DNA of 64,000 nt from Bacteroidota bacterium (GCA_002862745.1 PKDX01000026.1:22783-86782); one strand, 5' to 3'; shown: positions 9,283 through 17,878, counted from the stretch's first letter. Made by a program: numbers and translations. Notes: generated by a model not told the origin, from the sequence alone.

Positions 9283-10107
9283 TTCTCTTTGTGGTCTAGT
9301 CGTGAAAGTACGATTACTCAATTGGCTAATCTCTCGTTGGTTGGATTGTTTACATTTTCAATATATACCTACAAGCTCATTGAACTTGAGATGAAATCGG
9401 TTTTGACAATTTCGTTGATCATATCCCAAGTCTACCTTCTGTTAGAGTCTATAAATCGTTTAACTATTCGCCAAATAGGTGGTGCTTTTTTCGGGGCTTT
9501 ACTCTTTGCTGTTCTTCCTTGGACGCATGCCATCGTAGAGTCTGGAGTAGATCTTGCTCCTGAAATCTTCTCCCTATTTTTTCTGTTACTGGTCTTGACG
9601 TATCAATTCAGTATGTCTTTTGATTTTCTTTTCGTAGGGATAATTATGTTACTCATGCTTTTTGCACTCTCTGATGGTATTGGATATCATGTCATTGCAT
9701 TTGCCAGCTTTTTACTTGTAATGTTGGGCCTTATTGATCGAGCGAGCTCGGCTAATCATAGTGCTCGTTATCTAGGTCTCTTTGGATTGCTTGTCGGCGT
9801 TGGTCTAGGCTACAATTGGTATTCTAATGCCGTGAGTATAGCGTCATTCTGGTGGTCGCTTGGGGGCCTTGTTCTGTTGGCTGTTAGCTTTCTTGGCTAC
9901 CTCAAGACCAAGGGGTTTTGGCGGCAACGTAGCCTATATTTCATAGCGCTATTGGGTGCAGCGATGAGTGTATGGGGGACGCTATACTTTCCTCTCTTTT
10001 TAACGCTCTCAGTTCTTTTCATTCTTGGACTACTCCCTCGGTTCTGGATGAAGTATCCTTTTGTTGCTGGTTTTGTCTATTGTTGTTGGGAGACTTGGCC
10101 TGTCTAA
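9265..10107 (+). CDS. Polytopic membrane protein, possibly DUF6427-like
   Basis: A 280-residue, very hydrophobic protein with about eight to ten predicted membrane helices and almost no soluble domain. The general pattern (short helices, the connecting segment ESINRLTIRQIGGAFFGALLFAVLP) reminds me of the DUF6427 membrane proteins of Flavobacteriia, but I cannot confirm this. The start is doubtful: ATG 9265 overlaps the 5' end of the divergent methyltransferase, and an in-frame ATG at 9391 (MKSVLTISLI) would avoid the overlap at the cost of one helix. The 3' end carries the promoter of the RNase P RNA gene. Confidence 0.6.
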   Translation: MFNSVHFSLWSSRESTITQLANLSLVGLFTFSIYTYKLIELEMKSVLTISLIISQVYLLLESINRLTIRQIGGAFFGALLFAVLPWTHAIVESGVDLAPEIFSLFFLLLVLTYQFSMSFDFLFVGIIMLLMLFALSDGIGYHVIAFASFLLVMLGLIDRASSANHSARYLGLFGLLVGVGLGYNWYSNAVSIASFWWSLGGLVLLAVSFLGYLKTKGFWRQRSLYFIALLGAAMSVWGTLYFPLFLTLSVLFILGLLPRFWMKYPFVAGFVYCCWETWPV

Positions 10108-10121
10108 TTCTATTATCTTTG
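10095..10121 (+). promoter_or_regulatory. Predicted rnpB promoter
   Basis: TTG at 10095-10097, a 16-base spacer and TATCTTTG at 10114-10121 match the Bacteroidota TTG...TAnnTTTG promoter. The predicted start near 10126 coincides with the 5' strand of helix P1 of RNase P RNA, which supports both calls. The TTG lies within the last codons of the upstream membrane-protein gene. Confidence 0.7.
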
Positions 10122-10124
10122 CCG

Positions 10125-10495
10125 TGCGGAAGGATCCACTGCATGATGATATCATGAGGAAAGTCCGGGCTGCATAGGGAGGCGTGCCACCTAACGGGTG
10201 GCTTCCGAGAGGAAGGGAAAGTGCTACAGAGAATAACCGCCATATTATATGGTAAGGGTGAAAAGGTGGGGTAAGAGCCCACCAGTGCTTGATGTAAATC
10301 AGGTAGCTGAGTAAACCCCATGCGCTGAAAGACCATGTATACCGAGGATAGGGTGTCCCGTCCTTTTATTGATTTCGGTCAATAGCTTCGGGGGGTTGGT
10401 CGATTGAACCTCAGGGTGACTTGAGGTCTAGATAAATGGTGGAAGTTTAGCAGTCAATGTTAAATGAACAGAACCCGGCTTACGATTCCGCTACA
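10125..10495 (+). ncRNA. rnpB: RNase P RNA, bacterial class A
   Basis: This is the catalytic RNA that removes the 5' leader of pre-tRNAs. The universally conserved segments appear in order: GAGGAAAGTCCGGGCT near 10154, ACAGAGA near 10215, GTAAGAGCCCACCAG near 10272 and AACAGAACCCGGCTTA near 10467. Helix P1 closes the ends: TGCGGAA (10125-10131) pairs with TTCCGC (10486-10491). The length of about 370 nucleotides is normal for class A. Ends are set from P1 and the predicted promoter and may be off by a few bases. Confidence 0.95.
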
Positions 10496-10502
10496 CATAT
10501 TA

Positions 10503-10549
10503 GAGACTCAAGTTTTCCACCTCGTGGAACTTGGGTCTCTTCTTTTTTT
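10503..10549 (+). terminator. Rho-independent terminator of rnpB
   Basis: An inverted repeat begins GAGACTCAAGT and closes with ACTTGGGTCTC, extended inside by TCCAC/GTGGA around a three-base loop (CTC). It is followed by TTCTTTTTTT. It lies directly after the RNase P RNA and is the strongest terminator in this part of the window. Confidence 0.88.
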
Positions 10550-10605
10550 GCTTTTCGATGAATATTTCGCTTATCTTTTCCAAATTCTATTAAATTAGAC
10601 ACTCT

Positions 10606-11964
10606 ATGGCACGAATACTAATCGTTGATGACGAAAAAAACATTAGACAATCCCTTCGAGAGATTCTAGAGTATGAGCACTACGAAGTTGATGAAGCTTC
10701 AGATGGTGAGGTAGCGCTGAATATGATTTTAGAAGATGTCTATGACGTTGTCCTCTTAGATATCAAGATGCCAAAGCGTGATGGCATGGAAGTTCTTCAA
10801 CTGGCCAAAGCGGCGGAAGTCGAAGCGCAGTTCATTATGATTTCAGGTCACGGTCAAATTGATACGGCAGTGGAAACGGTTCGATCGGGAGCCTACGACT
10901 ACTTATCCAAGCCACCGGATTTAAATCGCCTTCTTATTACTGTGCGCAATGCGCTGGATAAATCTACCTTGATTACCGAGACCAAGGTGCTCAAGCGCAA
11001 GGTATCCAAGACAAGAGAAATTGTAGGGGAGAGTTCAGCCATTGAGTCTATCAAACAGACCATATCGAAGGTTGCTCCTACCGAGGCGCGGGTATTGATT
11101 ACAGGAGAAAATGGAACGGGAAAGGAATTAGTCGCTCGTTGGATTCATGAACAAAGTCCACGTTCTAAGGGTCAGTTGGTTGAAGTGAATTGTGCTGCCA
11201 TACCGGCAGAACTTATTGAAAGCGAATTATTCGGACACGAAAAAGGAGCCTTCACTTCAGCGATTAAACAACGTATAGGAAAGTTCGAGCAAGCCAGTGG
11301 AGGTACGCTATTTCTTGATGAGATAGGTGATATGTCGATGTCTGCCCAAGCGAAGGTGCTTCGCGCATTACAGGAAAACAAAATCACCCGCGTTGGTGGA
11401 GACAAGGAGATCAAAGTTGATGTGCGCGTGGTAGCGGCTACCAATAAAGATCTTGCTAAGGAAATTGATCTAGGTAATTTTCGAATGGATCTTTATCACC
11501 GTCTGTCCGTCATTTTGATTCATGTGCCTTCATTAAATGATAGGGTAGAGGATATCCCATTGATTACGGAGCGATTCCTCAAGGAGATATGCCAAGACTA
11601 CGGTATCCCACTCAAAAAAATTACCCCATCGGCTGTTGCTGAGTTGCAGGAGGTGGAGTGGACTGGAAATATCCGTGAACTTCGAAACGTCGTGGAGCGA
11701 CTTGTGATTCTTTCCAAAGGGAGTAAAATTGAAACCGAAGACGTTCAATCCAATGTGTCCAATGTGATGGCAAAAAGTCCACCCTTGCAATTGTTTGAAT
11801 CCTTTGAGAAGTTCCAAGACTTTAAAGAGCATATCGAAAAACTCTTTATCGAGGATAAGCTTCGAAAGAATGGTTGGAATGTTTCTAAGACGGCGGATGT
11901 TCTCGATATTCAGCGAAGCCATCTCTATAATAAAATAGAGAAGTATAATTTGAAGCGGTCCTAG
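10606..11964 (+). CDS. Sigma-54-dependent response regulator, NtrC family
   Basis: A 452-residue three-domain regulator. The receiver domain (1-120) has the acidic pocket DDE (8-10), phosphoacceptor D52 in LLDIKMP and K102 in YLSKPP. The AAA+ domain has Walker A GENGTGKE (167-174), the sigma-54-contacting loop at 214-219 and Walker B LFLDEIGDM. A Fis-type helix-turn-helix at the C-terminus ends in NVSKTADVLDIQRSHLYNKI. The loop reads GAFTSA instead of the canonical GAFTGA. The family drives open-complex formation at sigma-54 promoters when phosphorylated. No histidine kinase gene is adjacent, so its partner is encoded elsewhere. The regulon is unknown. Confidence 0.92.
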   Translation: MARILIVDDEKNIRQSLREILEYEHYEVDEASDGEVALNMILEDVYDVVLLDIKMPKRDGMEVLQLAKAAEVEAQFIMISGHGQIDTAVETVRSGAYDYLSKPPDLNRLLITVRNALDKSTLITETKVLKRKVSKTREIVGESSAIESIKQTISKVAPTEARVLITGENGTGKELVARWIHEQSPRSKGQLVEVNCAAIPAELIESELFGHEKGAFTSAIKQRIGKFEQASGGTLFLDEIGDMSMSAQAKVLRALQENKITRVGGDKEIKVDVRVVAATNKDLAKEIDLGNFRMDLYHRLSVILIHVPSLNDRVEDIPLITERFLKEICQDYGIPLKKITPSAVAELQEVEWTGNIRELRNVVERLVILSKGSKIETEDVQSNVSNVMAKSPPLQLFESFEKFQDFKEHIEKLFIEDKLRKNGWNVSKTADVLDIQRSHLYNKIEKYNLKRS

Positions 11965-11968
11965 TTAG

Positions 11969-12904
11969 CTAAACTAGTTTTAATCCTTCTGTAGAGAGTT
12001 CGAAAGAATGGCCTTCAAGAGCTAGGTGACTTCTAATGAATGAGGCTTGACATTCTTCTAATAGAGGCTCCAAGTTTTCATATCGAGCCGAAAAATGTCC
12101 AATTAAAAGATCCTTTACTCCAGCCTCTTTGGCCATCCATGCAGCATCCTTGGCCGTACTGTGTCCGGTAGCCTCGGCGCGATCCTGACGGCTATTCAAA
12201 AAGGTGGCTTCATGATATAGTACATCGGTATCGTTTAAACGTTGGATGTTTTCCGGTTTTCGAGCGGTGTCTGAGCAATAGGTGTAAATGCAACCACGAC
12301 TACTCGGCAAGGTGACATCTTCTAAATGGACTGTATTGCCTTCTAAGTCCTTGACCACCTCCCCAGCAAGGAGTTGTCCAATGGTCTTTCCTTCAATGCC
12401 TAAAGCCTGGAGTTTCTCAGTGGACACATTGGGCTTTTGCTTGATTTGCTCAAATTGGAATCCAAGGCATTCGATGCTGTGATTCATCACTAAGGTGCTG
12501 ACTCGACAGTCTTTGGTCTCAAGAATGGTTTCCGCGCTATCCATAGTCAAGCCGTGAAAAACTAGTTCGTATTGAAGGCGGTGGCTGTAATCTCCTAGGA
12601 CACTTTGAAGCATTCCCTCAAGATCAGGGGGACCATAAATATTCAGGGGAGCTTCTCGACCATTTAGGTTTAAGGTATTAATCAAGCCAAAAAGACCGAA
12701 ATAATGATCTCCATGGAGGTGGGAGATGAATATGTGGTCAAGTTTACCTCTCTTGATATTGTACTTACTCATTTGCAACTGACAACCTTCACCGCAATCA
12801 ATGAGAAATTTGTTGCCGTCTAGCGAGAGGACTTGACTTGAAGGGTGTCTTCCAAATGCTGGCACGGCTGAGTTAGACCCTAGGATGGTGAGTTCAAAAC
12901 TCAT
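11969..12904 (-). CDS. rnz: Ribonuclease Z
   Basis: A 311-residue metallo-beta-lactamase-fold tRNA 3' endonuclease that trims pre-tRNA 3' trailers. The Zn-binding HLHGDH sits at 62-67, and the further ligand positions are represented by MNHSIECLGF, YCSDTA and IGHFSARY near the C-terminus. The length matches bacterial RNase Z of the short form. The start codon overlaps the stop of the STAS gene by one base (TAATG on the minus strand), so the two are translationally coupled. Processing of CCA-less tRNA genes fits the tRNA-Leu in this window, which lacks an encoded CCA. Confidence 0.93.
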   Translation of the reverse strand: MSFELTILGSNSAVPAFGRHPSSQVLSLDGNKFLIDCGEGCQLQMSKYNIKRGKLDHIFISHLHGDHYFGLFGLINTLNLNGREAPLNIYGPPDLEGMLQSVLGDYSHRLQYELVFHGLTMDSAETILETKDCRVSTLVMNHSIECLGFQFEQIKQKPNVSTEKLQALGIEGKTIGQLLAGEVVKDLEGNTVHLEDVTLPSSRGCIYTYCSDTARKPENIQRLNDTDVLYHEATFLNSRQDRAEATGHSTAKDAAWMAKEAGVKDLLIGHFSARYENLEPLLEECQASFIRSHLALEGHSFELSTEGLKLV

Positions 12905-13275
12905 TAAGCATCGAGATCCCCTTCTAGGTTGTCCAATTTAACGAAGTCAATCGCTTCTGCGTTGGTGGGAATCAAGGTCAACACATCATCTAATCTTGAG
13001 AGTGTGATCAGGCTTTTAACACTTGGGGCAATGTTGGTAAGAATAAAAGAACCCTCGCTTTCTTCACGACAAAGACGGTGACCAATAAGCAATGCACTCA
13101 ACCCACTAGAGTCGATGTATTTCACGTCACTTAAATCACAGATAATACGCGTATGTTCTTCTTGAAAGAGCAACATAAACTCAGACTTGAGTTTGGGAGC
13201 AATCATACTTGTCAGCTTCTCTTCTTGAGGCTGAATCAGTGCGTAGTGTTCATTTTTTTCGATACTGAATTTCAT
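12904..13275 (-). CDS. STAS-domain protein (anti-sigma factor antagonist type)
   Basis: A 123-residue single STAS domain. The loop DSSGLSAL (55-62) has the conserved serine (Ser57) that is phosphorylated in SpoIIAA-type anti-anti-sigma factors; strand ICDLSDVKYI precedes it and LTNIAPSVKSLI follows. No anti-sigma kinase or phosphatase is adjacent, so the partner-switching role is inferred from the family only. It is the first gene of a two-gene operon with rnz and diverges from clpC with 125 bases between. Confidence 0.82.
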   Translation of the reverse strand: MKFSIEKNEHYALIQPQEEKLTSMIAPKLKSEFMLLFQEEHTRIICDLSDVKYIDSSGLSALLIGHRLCREESEGSFILTNIAPSVKSLITLSRLDDVLTLIPTNAEAIDFVKLDNLEGDLDA

Positions 13276-13400
13276 ATTCTTGAACTTTTTCTTTTAGGCC
13301 TTGAAACCTACAAGTGGAAATTTACGCATATTACTTAAAAACTAAGGCATGAGTCTTAGGTATATTATTACTTTTATCTCAATAAGAAACTTAGGATACG

Positions 13401-16049
13401 ATGGCGGAAAAATTCTCACCTCAAGTGCGCAATGTAATCTCCTACTCGCGAGAAGAGGCTTTACGATTAAATCACAACTACATTGGAATCGAACACCTTT
13501 TATTGGGTTTGATTCGGGAAGGCGAGGGCTTGGCAATTAAAGTGCTCCATTCTTTGGATGTAGATCCTGTTGTGATTCGTCGTGCTGTGGAGCGTGCGGT
13601 GGCGGATAATAGTTCCCCCCTCAAAAGTCCTGATGAAAAACTTACCATCAACAAGCAAGCAGAGAAGGTGCTGAAAATTACGGTCCTCGAAGCCAAGCAA
13701 TTGCGCAATGAGTGGGTAAGTACGGAACATTTATTCCTTGCCATCCTAAAAAATCCCGACAATGTAGCTACTCAAATTCTTGAAAAGCACGATGTCAACT
13801 ATGAAATTTTTAAGGCCGAACTGGACTACTTGCAGAATGAAATCAAGGGAGAGACCTCTCGTGATGATGATGGAGATGCTGCCGAAGAGGATCCAGGTTC
13901 TAGTCGAAAGGAAGGAGGTCCAGGCTTCTCAAGACGAGGTAAAACAAAATCTAAGACGCCCGTCTTGGACAACTTCGGAAGAGATGTTACCGAAATGGCC
14001 ATCAACGATAAGCTTGATCCCATTGTCGGTCGAGATACAGAAATCGAACGGGTTTCCCAGATTCTAAGTAGACGTAAGAAGAATAACCCAATTCTCATCG
14101 GAGAACCGGGGGTGGGTAAAACAGCCATCGTTGAAGGCCTTGCCCTTCGTATTGTCCAGCGGAAAGTATCACGAGTCCTCTTTAATCGTCGCGTGGTGAT
14201 GCTTGACTTAGCGGCCTTAGTTGCAGGAACAAAGTATCGTGGCCAGTTCGAGGAGAGAATGAAAGCGATTATGGCAGAGCTTGAAAAGAATCAAGATGTC
14301 ATTCTCTTTATTGACGAGATTCATACCATCGTTGGTGCAGGAGGTGCTACGGGCTCACTAGATGCATCGAATATTTTCAAGCCAGCATTGGCGCGTGGTG
14401 AGCTTCAGGTGATTGGAGCTTCTACCTTAGATGAGTATCGTCAGCACATTGAAAAGGACGGTGCATTAGATCGCCGTTTCCAAAAAGTGATTATCGATCC
14501 GCCAAGCATCGAGGAGTCGATTACCATTCTTGAGAACATTCAAGTGAAGTATGAAGATTATCATAATGTAACCTACACAGAAGGTACGATCGAATCATGC
14601 GTGAAGCTTTCTGAACGATACATTACCGATCGATTTCTTCCCGATAAAGCCATTGACGTAATGGATGAGGTTGGTGCCAGAGTTCATTTAAAAAACATTA
14701 AGGTCCCTCTGAACATTACGGAGCTTGAGGGTAAGATTGATGCGATTAAGGAAGAGAAAAACAACGTCGTAAAAAATCAGAAGTATGAGGAAGCCGCTCG
14801 ACTTCGAGATGATGAGAAAAAGTTACTCGAGGAATTGGATGCTGCGAAGTTGGCTTGGGAAGATGAAGTAAAGACTCAGCGTTTCCCAATTACCGAAGAT
14901 GACATTGCTGAAGTGGTGGGCATGATGACGGGAATTCCAGTGAAACGAATTGCGGAATCAGAGAGTCAGAAGCTTGTTAAAATGGGCGATGACTTGCGTA
15001 ATCGTGTGATTGGTCAAGATGAGGCAATTGAAAAAGTAGTGAAGTCTATTCAGCGAAATCGAGTAGGGTTAAAAGATCCCAACAAGCCTATTGGAACCTT
15101 CATATTTCTTGGACCGACGGGTGTTGGAAAAACAGAGCTTGCTCGTGCTATAGCCGAAAATCTTTTTGACTCAGAAGATTCACTCATCCGAATTGATATG
15201 AGTGAATACATGGAGAAGTTCTCTGTGAGTCGCTTGATTGGAGCACCTCCCGGCTATGTGGGCTATGAAGAAGGTGGTCAGCTTACGGAAAAAGTTCGAA
15301 GAAAGCCCTATTCAGTGGTCTTATTAGATGAGATTGAAAAGGCTCACCCCGATATCTTCAATATTCTACTACAGGTGTTAGATGACGGTTTGTTAACCGA
15401 TGGGCTTGGACGAAAAATTAACTTCAAGAATACCTTGATTATCATGACGTCTAATATCGGCGTGAGAGACCTTAAGGACTTCGGACAAGGCGTTGGTTTC
15501 GCCACAAAAAATCGTCAAAGTCAAGCCGGCGATCACGCACGTTCAGTAATTCAAAAGGCGCTAAAGCGAACCTTTTCCCCTGAATTTCTAAATCGTATTG
15601 ATGACTTGATTACCTTCTCCAGCCTGAGCGAAGAGGACATTTTCAAGATTATCGATATATCCATGCGTGGTGTGCATGGCAGAATTGAGGATTTAGGATA
15701 CTACCTCGAGCTGTCCGAAGAAGCGAAGCGCTTTGTGGCGAAGCGAGGATTTGATCCGGAATTTGGTGCACGACCGCTTAATCGAGCGATTCAGAAGTAC
15801 TTGGAAGATCCCATTGCTGAGGAAATGTTATCCGGTCGTCTTAAAGAAGGGGATACCTTACTCGCTGATAAGGATGAGGACAAGGAGAAGTTGGTCATTT
15901 CTAAGAAAGCGACCAAAAAATCGTCTAGCAAGGCATCTAGTAAATCGTCGAGCAAGTCCACCAAAGCGGCGAAACCATCCGATGATGTTAGCGGATCGGA
16001 AGGAAGAGAGGAAGCGGAAGATTCATCTGCACAGGATGCGGAGGCGTAA
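13401..16049 (+). CDS. clpC: Clp protease ATP-binding subunit ClpC
   Basis: An 882-residue HSP100 unfoldase that feeds substrates to ClpP. Two Clp-N repeats occupy about residues 1-145. AAA-1 has Walker A GEPGVGKT (234-241), a UVR-type helical segment with NQKYEEAARLRDDEKKL lies near 455-480, and AAA-2 has GPTGVGKTE (571-579) and the sensor/ClpB-D2 C-terminal region. The UVR insertion and the missing long middle domain separate it from ClpB. The last 50 residues form an unusual tail, first a Ser/Lys-rich run (KKSSSKASSKSSSKS) and then an acidic segment. Start chosen at ATG 13401 because it begins the conserved MAEKFSPQVRNVISYS. Confidence 0.93.
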   Translation: MAEKFSPQVRNVISYSREEALRLNHNYIGIEHLLLGLIREGEGLAIKVLHSLDVDPVVIRRAVERAVADNSSPLKSPDEKLTINKQAEKVLKITVLEAKQLRNEWVSTEHLFLAILKNPDNVATQILEKHDVNYEIFKAELDYLQNEIKGETSRDDDGDAAEEDPGSSRKEGGPGFSRRGKTKSKTPVLDNFGRDVTEMAINDKLDPIVGRDTEIERVSQILSRRKKNNPILIGEPGVGKTAIVEGLALRIVQRKVSRVLFNRRVVMLDLAALVAGTKYRGQFEERMKAIMAELEKNQDVILFIDEIHTIVGAGGATGSLDASNIFKPALARGELQVIGASTLDEYRQHIEKDGALDRRFQKVIIDPPSIEESITILENIQVKYEDYHNVTYTEGTIESCVKLSERYITDRFLPDKAIDVMDEVGARVHLKNIKVPLNITELEGKIDAIKEEKNNVVKNQKYEEAARLRDDEKKLLEELDAAKLAWEDEVKTQRFPITEDDIAEVVGMMTGIPVKRIAESESQKLVKMGDDLRNRVIGQDEAIEKVVKSIQRNRVGLKDPNKPIGTFIFLGPTGVGKTELARAIAENLFDSEDSLIRIDMSEYMEKFSVSRLIGAPPGYVGYEEGGQLTEKVRRKPYSVVLLDEIEKAHPDIFNILLQVLDDGLLTDGLGRKINFKNTLIIMTSNIGVRDLKDFGQGVGFATKNRQSQAGDHARSVIQKALKRTFSPEFLNRIDDLITFSSLSEEDIFKIIDISMRGVHGRIEDLGYYLELSEEAKRFVAKRGFDPEFGARPLNRAIQKYLEDPIAEEMLSGRLKEGDTLLADKDEDKEKLVISKKATKKSSSKASSKSSSKSTKAAKPSDDVSGSEGREEAEDSSAQDAEA

Positions 16050-16069
16050 CGTCAGAAAGCCAATAAGCC

Positions 16070-16456
16070 TTACTTCTTTTTTGCGTCAAACCATAGCTTT
16101 TCGAGGGCTTTGTCCCCGGTCATGTAGTCTATGGTCAGTTCCTCTCCCATAGAAATAAAGGATTGACTAATCACACGCATGGCTTGTTTATCCTCTAAGC
16201 GCTCCCAATAGCAATTGGCAGGCGAGGCGTGGTTGTATATAGAGAGGTATCCTAGGCCAACAGCAATTTGGCTTTCAGACCACTCAAAGTAGTAGTCGTA
16301 GAGTTTGCTGGATTGAAGAATACCGCGTTCACTGGAAGGAAGGATGATAAGCGGTGAAAACTCGATTAACGTTCCTTCTTCTATATCTTCTGTGGCAAAG
16401 ACACCTCTTCCATGAATGGGTGATTGGGCGATCTCTAAAAAAGGAAGAATTACCAT
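16070..16456 (-). CDS. SET-domain protein (putative lysine methyltransferase)
   Basis: A 128-residue protein that is essentially a bare SET domain. It starts IHGRGVFATEDIEEGTLIE (the GxG strand), has the SAM-binding knot NHASPANCYW (75-84) and ends GEELTIDY (104-111), which supplies the catalytic tyrosine. Pre-SET and post-SET Cys clusters are absent. Eukaryotic homologues methylate histone lysines; bacterial substrates are mostly unknown. The start codon is 4 bases after the stop of the Xaa-Pro aminopeptidase, so the two are probably cotranscribed. Confidence 0.85.
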   Translation of the reverse strand: MVILPFLEIAQSPIHGRGVFATEDIEEGTLIEFSPLIILPSSERGILQSSKLYDYYFEWSESQIAVGLGYLSIYNHASPANCYWERLEDKQAMRVISQSFISMGEELTIDYMTGDKALEKLWFDAKKK

Positions 16457-16460
16457 GGGA

Positions 16461-17741
16461 TTACTTGGCCATTAATGCCTCAATTTCTTCAATTTCTCGT
16501 GGAATATCCGCCATTAAGTCATTGGGTTTATCCATAGTAACTACGATATCATTTTCGATGCGAATTCCAATTCCTTCCTCTCGGACATAAATTCCTGGCT
16601 CGACAGTCAGTACCATGCCGGGTTTGAGCTCGGCAAAGCGACTTCCTACATCATGGGTGTCCAGTCCCAGGTAGTGGCCAATGCCATGGGGAAAGTATTG
16701 ATGGCTTTCTTTTAAGGCTTCTTTGTCATCACTTGCCTTAACTAATCCCACTTGACGAAGAGTATGCATCATAATGCGTTTTGACTCGAGTTGATAAGCC
16801 TGCAGTGTGATCCCCGGTCGGGCGATATCGATACATTCTATTTGAACCTGAAGACAGGCATTATAGAGTTCTTTTTGACGCGCACTAAACGTACCATTGA
16901 CCGGAATGGTCCTTGACAGATCAGCAGAGTAATAGGCATAATCTGCCCCGAAATCCATCAGGAGTAAGTCTCCGTCCTTTAATTTTTCATGATTTGTTAT
17001 ATAATGTAGAACACAGGCATTTTCCCCCCCAGCAATAATAGGCTGATAAGCATGTCCTCCACATCCATTTCGAATAAAAGTTTCGGTAATGGCTGCCTCT
17101 ACCTCATATTCATAGATGCCCTCTTTGACCATATCCAGGGTTCTCATAAAGCCTTCTTTAGTAATGGCACAAGCTTTGGACAGCGTATCGATTTCAACAG
17201 AATGCTTAATGCAACGTAAGGCATCAAAAATTGCAGCAAGTCGAACAATGCCGTGCAGAGGATACCTCATTTTCCAGGAGGCGGCTTCTTTCTTACCCAA
17301 GATCAATTCGGTCGCATCACTTCGATCATGTTCATTAATGACAAGAGCTAAATTTTCTGCGTGAGAGGATAATTGATGGACAACTGAATCCAAATCCTCT
17401 ATAAAATGTACGTTTTGAATCCCTGTCGCTGCACGAGCACCTTCTTTTGAGAGGCGTTCCCCTTCCCAAAGGGCTTTCAATGGAGTTCGTTTTTCAATAA
17501 ACAGCATTTCCTTCCACTCTTCGCGTGGGGCATCGGGAAACATGACTACAGCGGTATGCGCCTGTTGAATTCCCGTTAGCCAAAGTATATAACTGCTTGG
17601 CTCATAGGGCAAGTGCGCATCCGCATTGGCAGGGAATACTGGGTTGGATTGGATGATCGCAACACTCTTGGCAGGAAGTGCCGTGGCAAGCCGTTGTCGG
17701 TTGTCTACATATAATGTCGAGGATAGGGCCTTATATCTCAT
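16461..17741 (-). CDS. pepP: Aminopeptidase P family protein (Xaa-Pro aminopeptidase)
   Basis: A 426-residue M24B metallopeptidase that removes N-terminal residues preceding proline. An N-terminal creatinase-like domain (1-165) precedes the pita-bread catalytic domain. The five metal ligands are present: D263 and D274 in DFGADYAYYSADLSR, H356 in GIGHYLGLDTH, E381 in VEPGIY and E396 in RIENDI. The length is typical. It leads a two-gene unit with the SET protein and diverges from rpsL. Confidence 0.92.
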   Translation of the reverse strand: MRYKALSSTLYVDNRQRLATALPAKSVAIIQSNPVFPANADAHLPYEPSSYILWLTGIQQAHTAVVMFPDAPREEWKEMLFIEKRTPLKALWEGERLSKEGARAATGIQNVHFIEDLDSVVHQLSSHAENLALVINEHDRSDATELILGKKEAASWKMRYPLHGIVRLAAIFDALRCIKHSVEIDTLSKACAITKEGFMRTLDMVKEGIYEYEVEAAITETFIRNGCGGHAYQPIIAGGENACVLHYITNHEKLKDGDLLLMDFGADYAYYSADLSRTIPVNGTFSARQKELYNACLQVQIECIDIARPGITLQAYQLESKRIMMHTLRQVGLVKASDDKEALKESHQYFPHGIGHYLGLDTHDVGSRFAELKPGMVLTVEPGIYVREEGIGIRIENDIVVTMDKPNDLMADIPREIEEIEALMAK

Positions 17742-17745
17742 GCTT

Positions 17746-17753
17746 TAAAGGTA
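17746..17753 (-). promoter_or_regulatory. Possible -7 element of pepP, 4 bases from the start codon
   Basis: TACCTTTA on the minus strand differs from TAnnTTTG at the last base only and lies 4 bases upstream of the pepP ATG. If used, the mRNA would have almost no leader. Confidence 0.35.
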
Positions 17754-17793
17754 TGTATTTCGGTCTTTTATTTGATAAAATGGGGTAATCTTC

Positions 17794-17835
17794 GCAGACC
17801 CCTTTAGGGGCTGCAAAAATCTTTGCAAAAATCTT
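17794..17835. promoter_or_regulatory. Stem-loop and 12-bp tandem repeat upstream of rpsL
   Basis: GCAG-A-CCCC (17794-17802) pairs with GGGG-CTGC (17807-17814) around a TTTA loop with one bulged A. It is followed by two exact tandem copies of TGCAAAAATCTT (17812-17823 and 17824-17835). It lies between the divergent pepP and rpsL promoters and lacks a T-run, so it looks more like an operator or a structured upstream element than a terminator. The function is unknown. Confidence 0.4.
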
Positions 17836-17870
17836 TTAGACAACATGCCTATTACTTGGTTAGTTTTTGC

Positions 17871-17878
17871 TACATTTG
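17871..17878 (+). promoter_or_regulatory. Predicted -7 element of the rpsL promoter
   Basis: TACATTTG is a perfect match to TAnnTTTG, 27 bases before the rpsL ATG. The only nearby TTG (17856-17858) is 12 bases away, shorter than the usual spacer, so the -33 box is uncertain. It would start transcription of the whole ribosomal cluster near 17883. Confidence 0.5.

Noticed and set aside
9972..10157. Second-frame ORF at the end of the membrane protein, suggesting a frameshift
   Set aside because: It reads into the RNase P RNA, and the first frame stops cleanly before the rnpB -7 box. A frameshift is not needed to explain the gene, though the last residues are not typical.
10019..10336. Minus-strand ORF of 105 codons over rnpB
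   Set aside because: It lies across the RNase P RNA and has no homologous motif; the RNA call explains the conservation.
13349..13762. Other-frame ORFs over the start of clpC
   Set aside because: They are shadows of the ClpC coding sequence, which has clear family motifs in its own frame.
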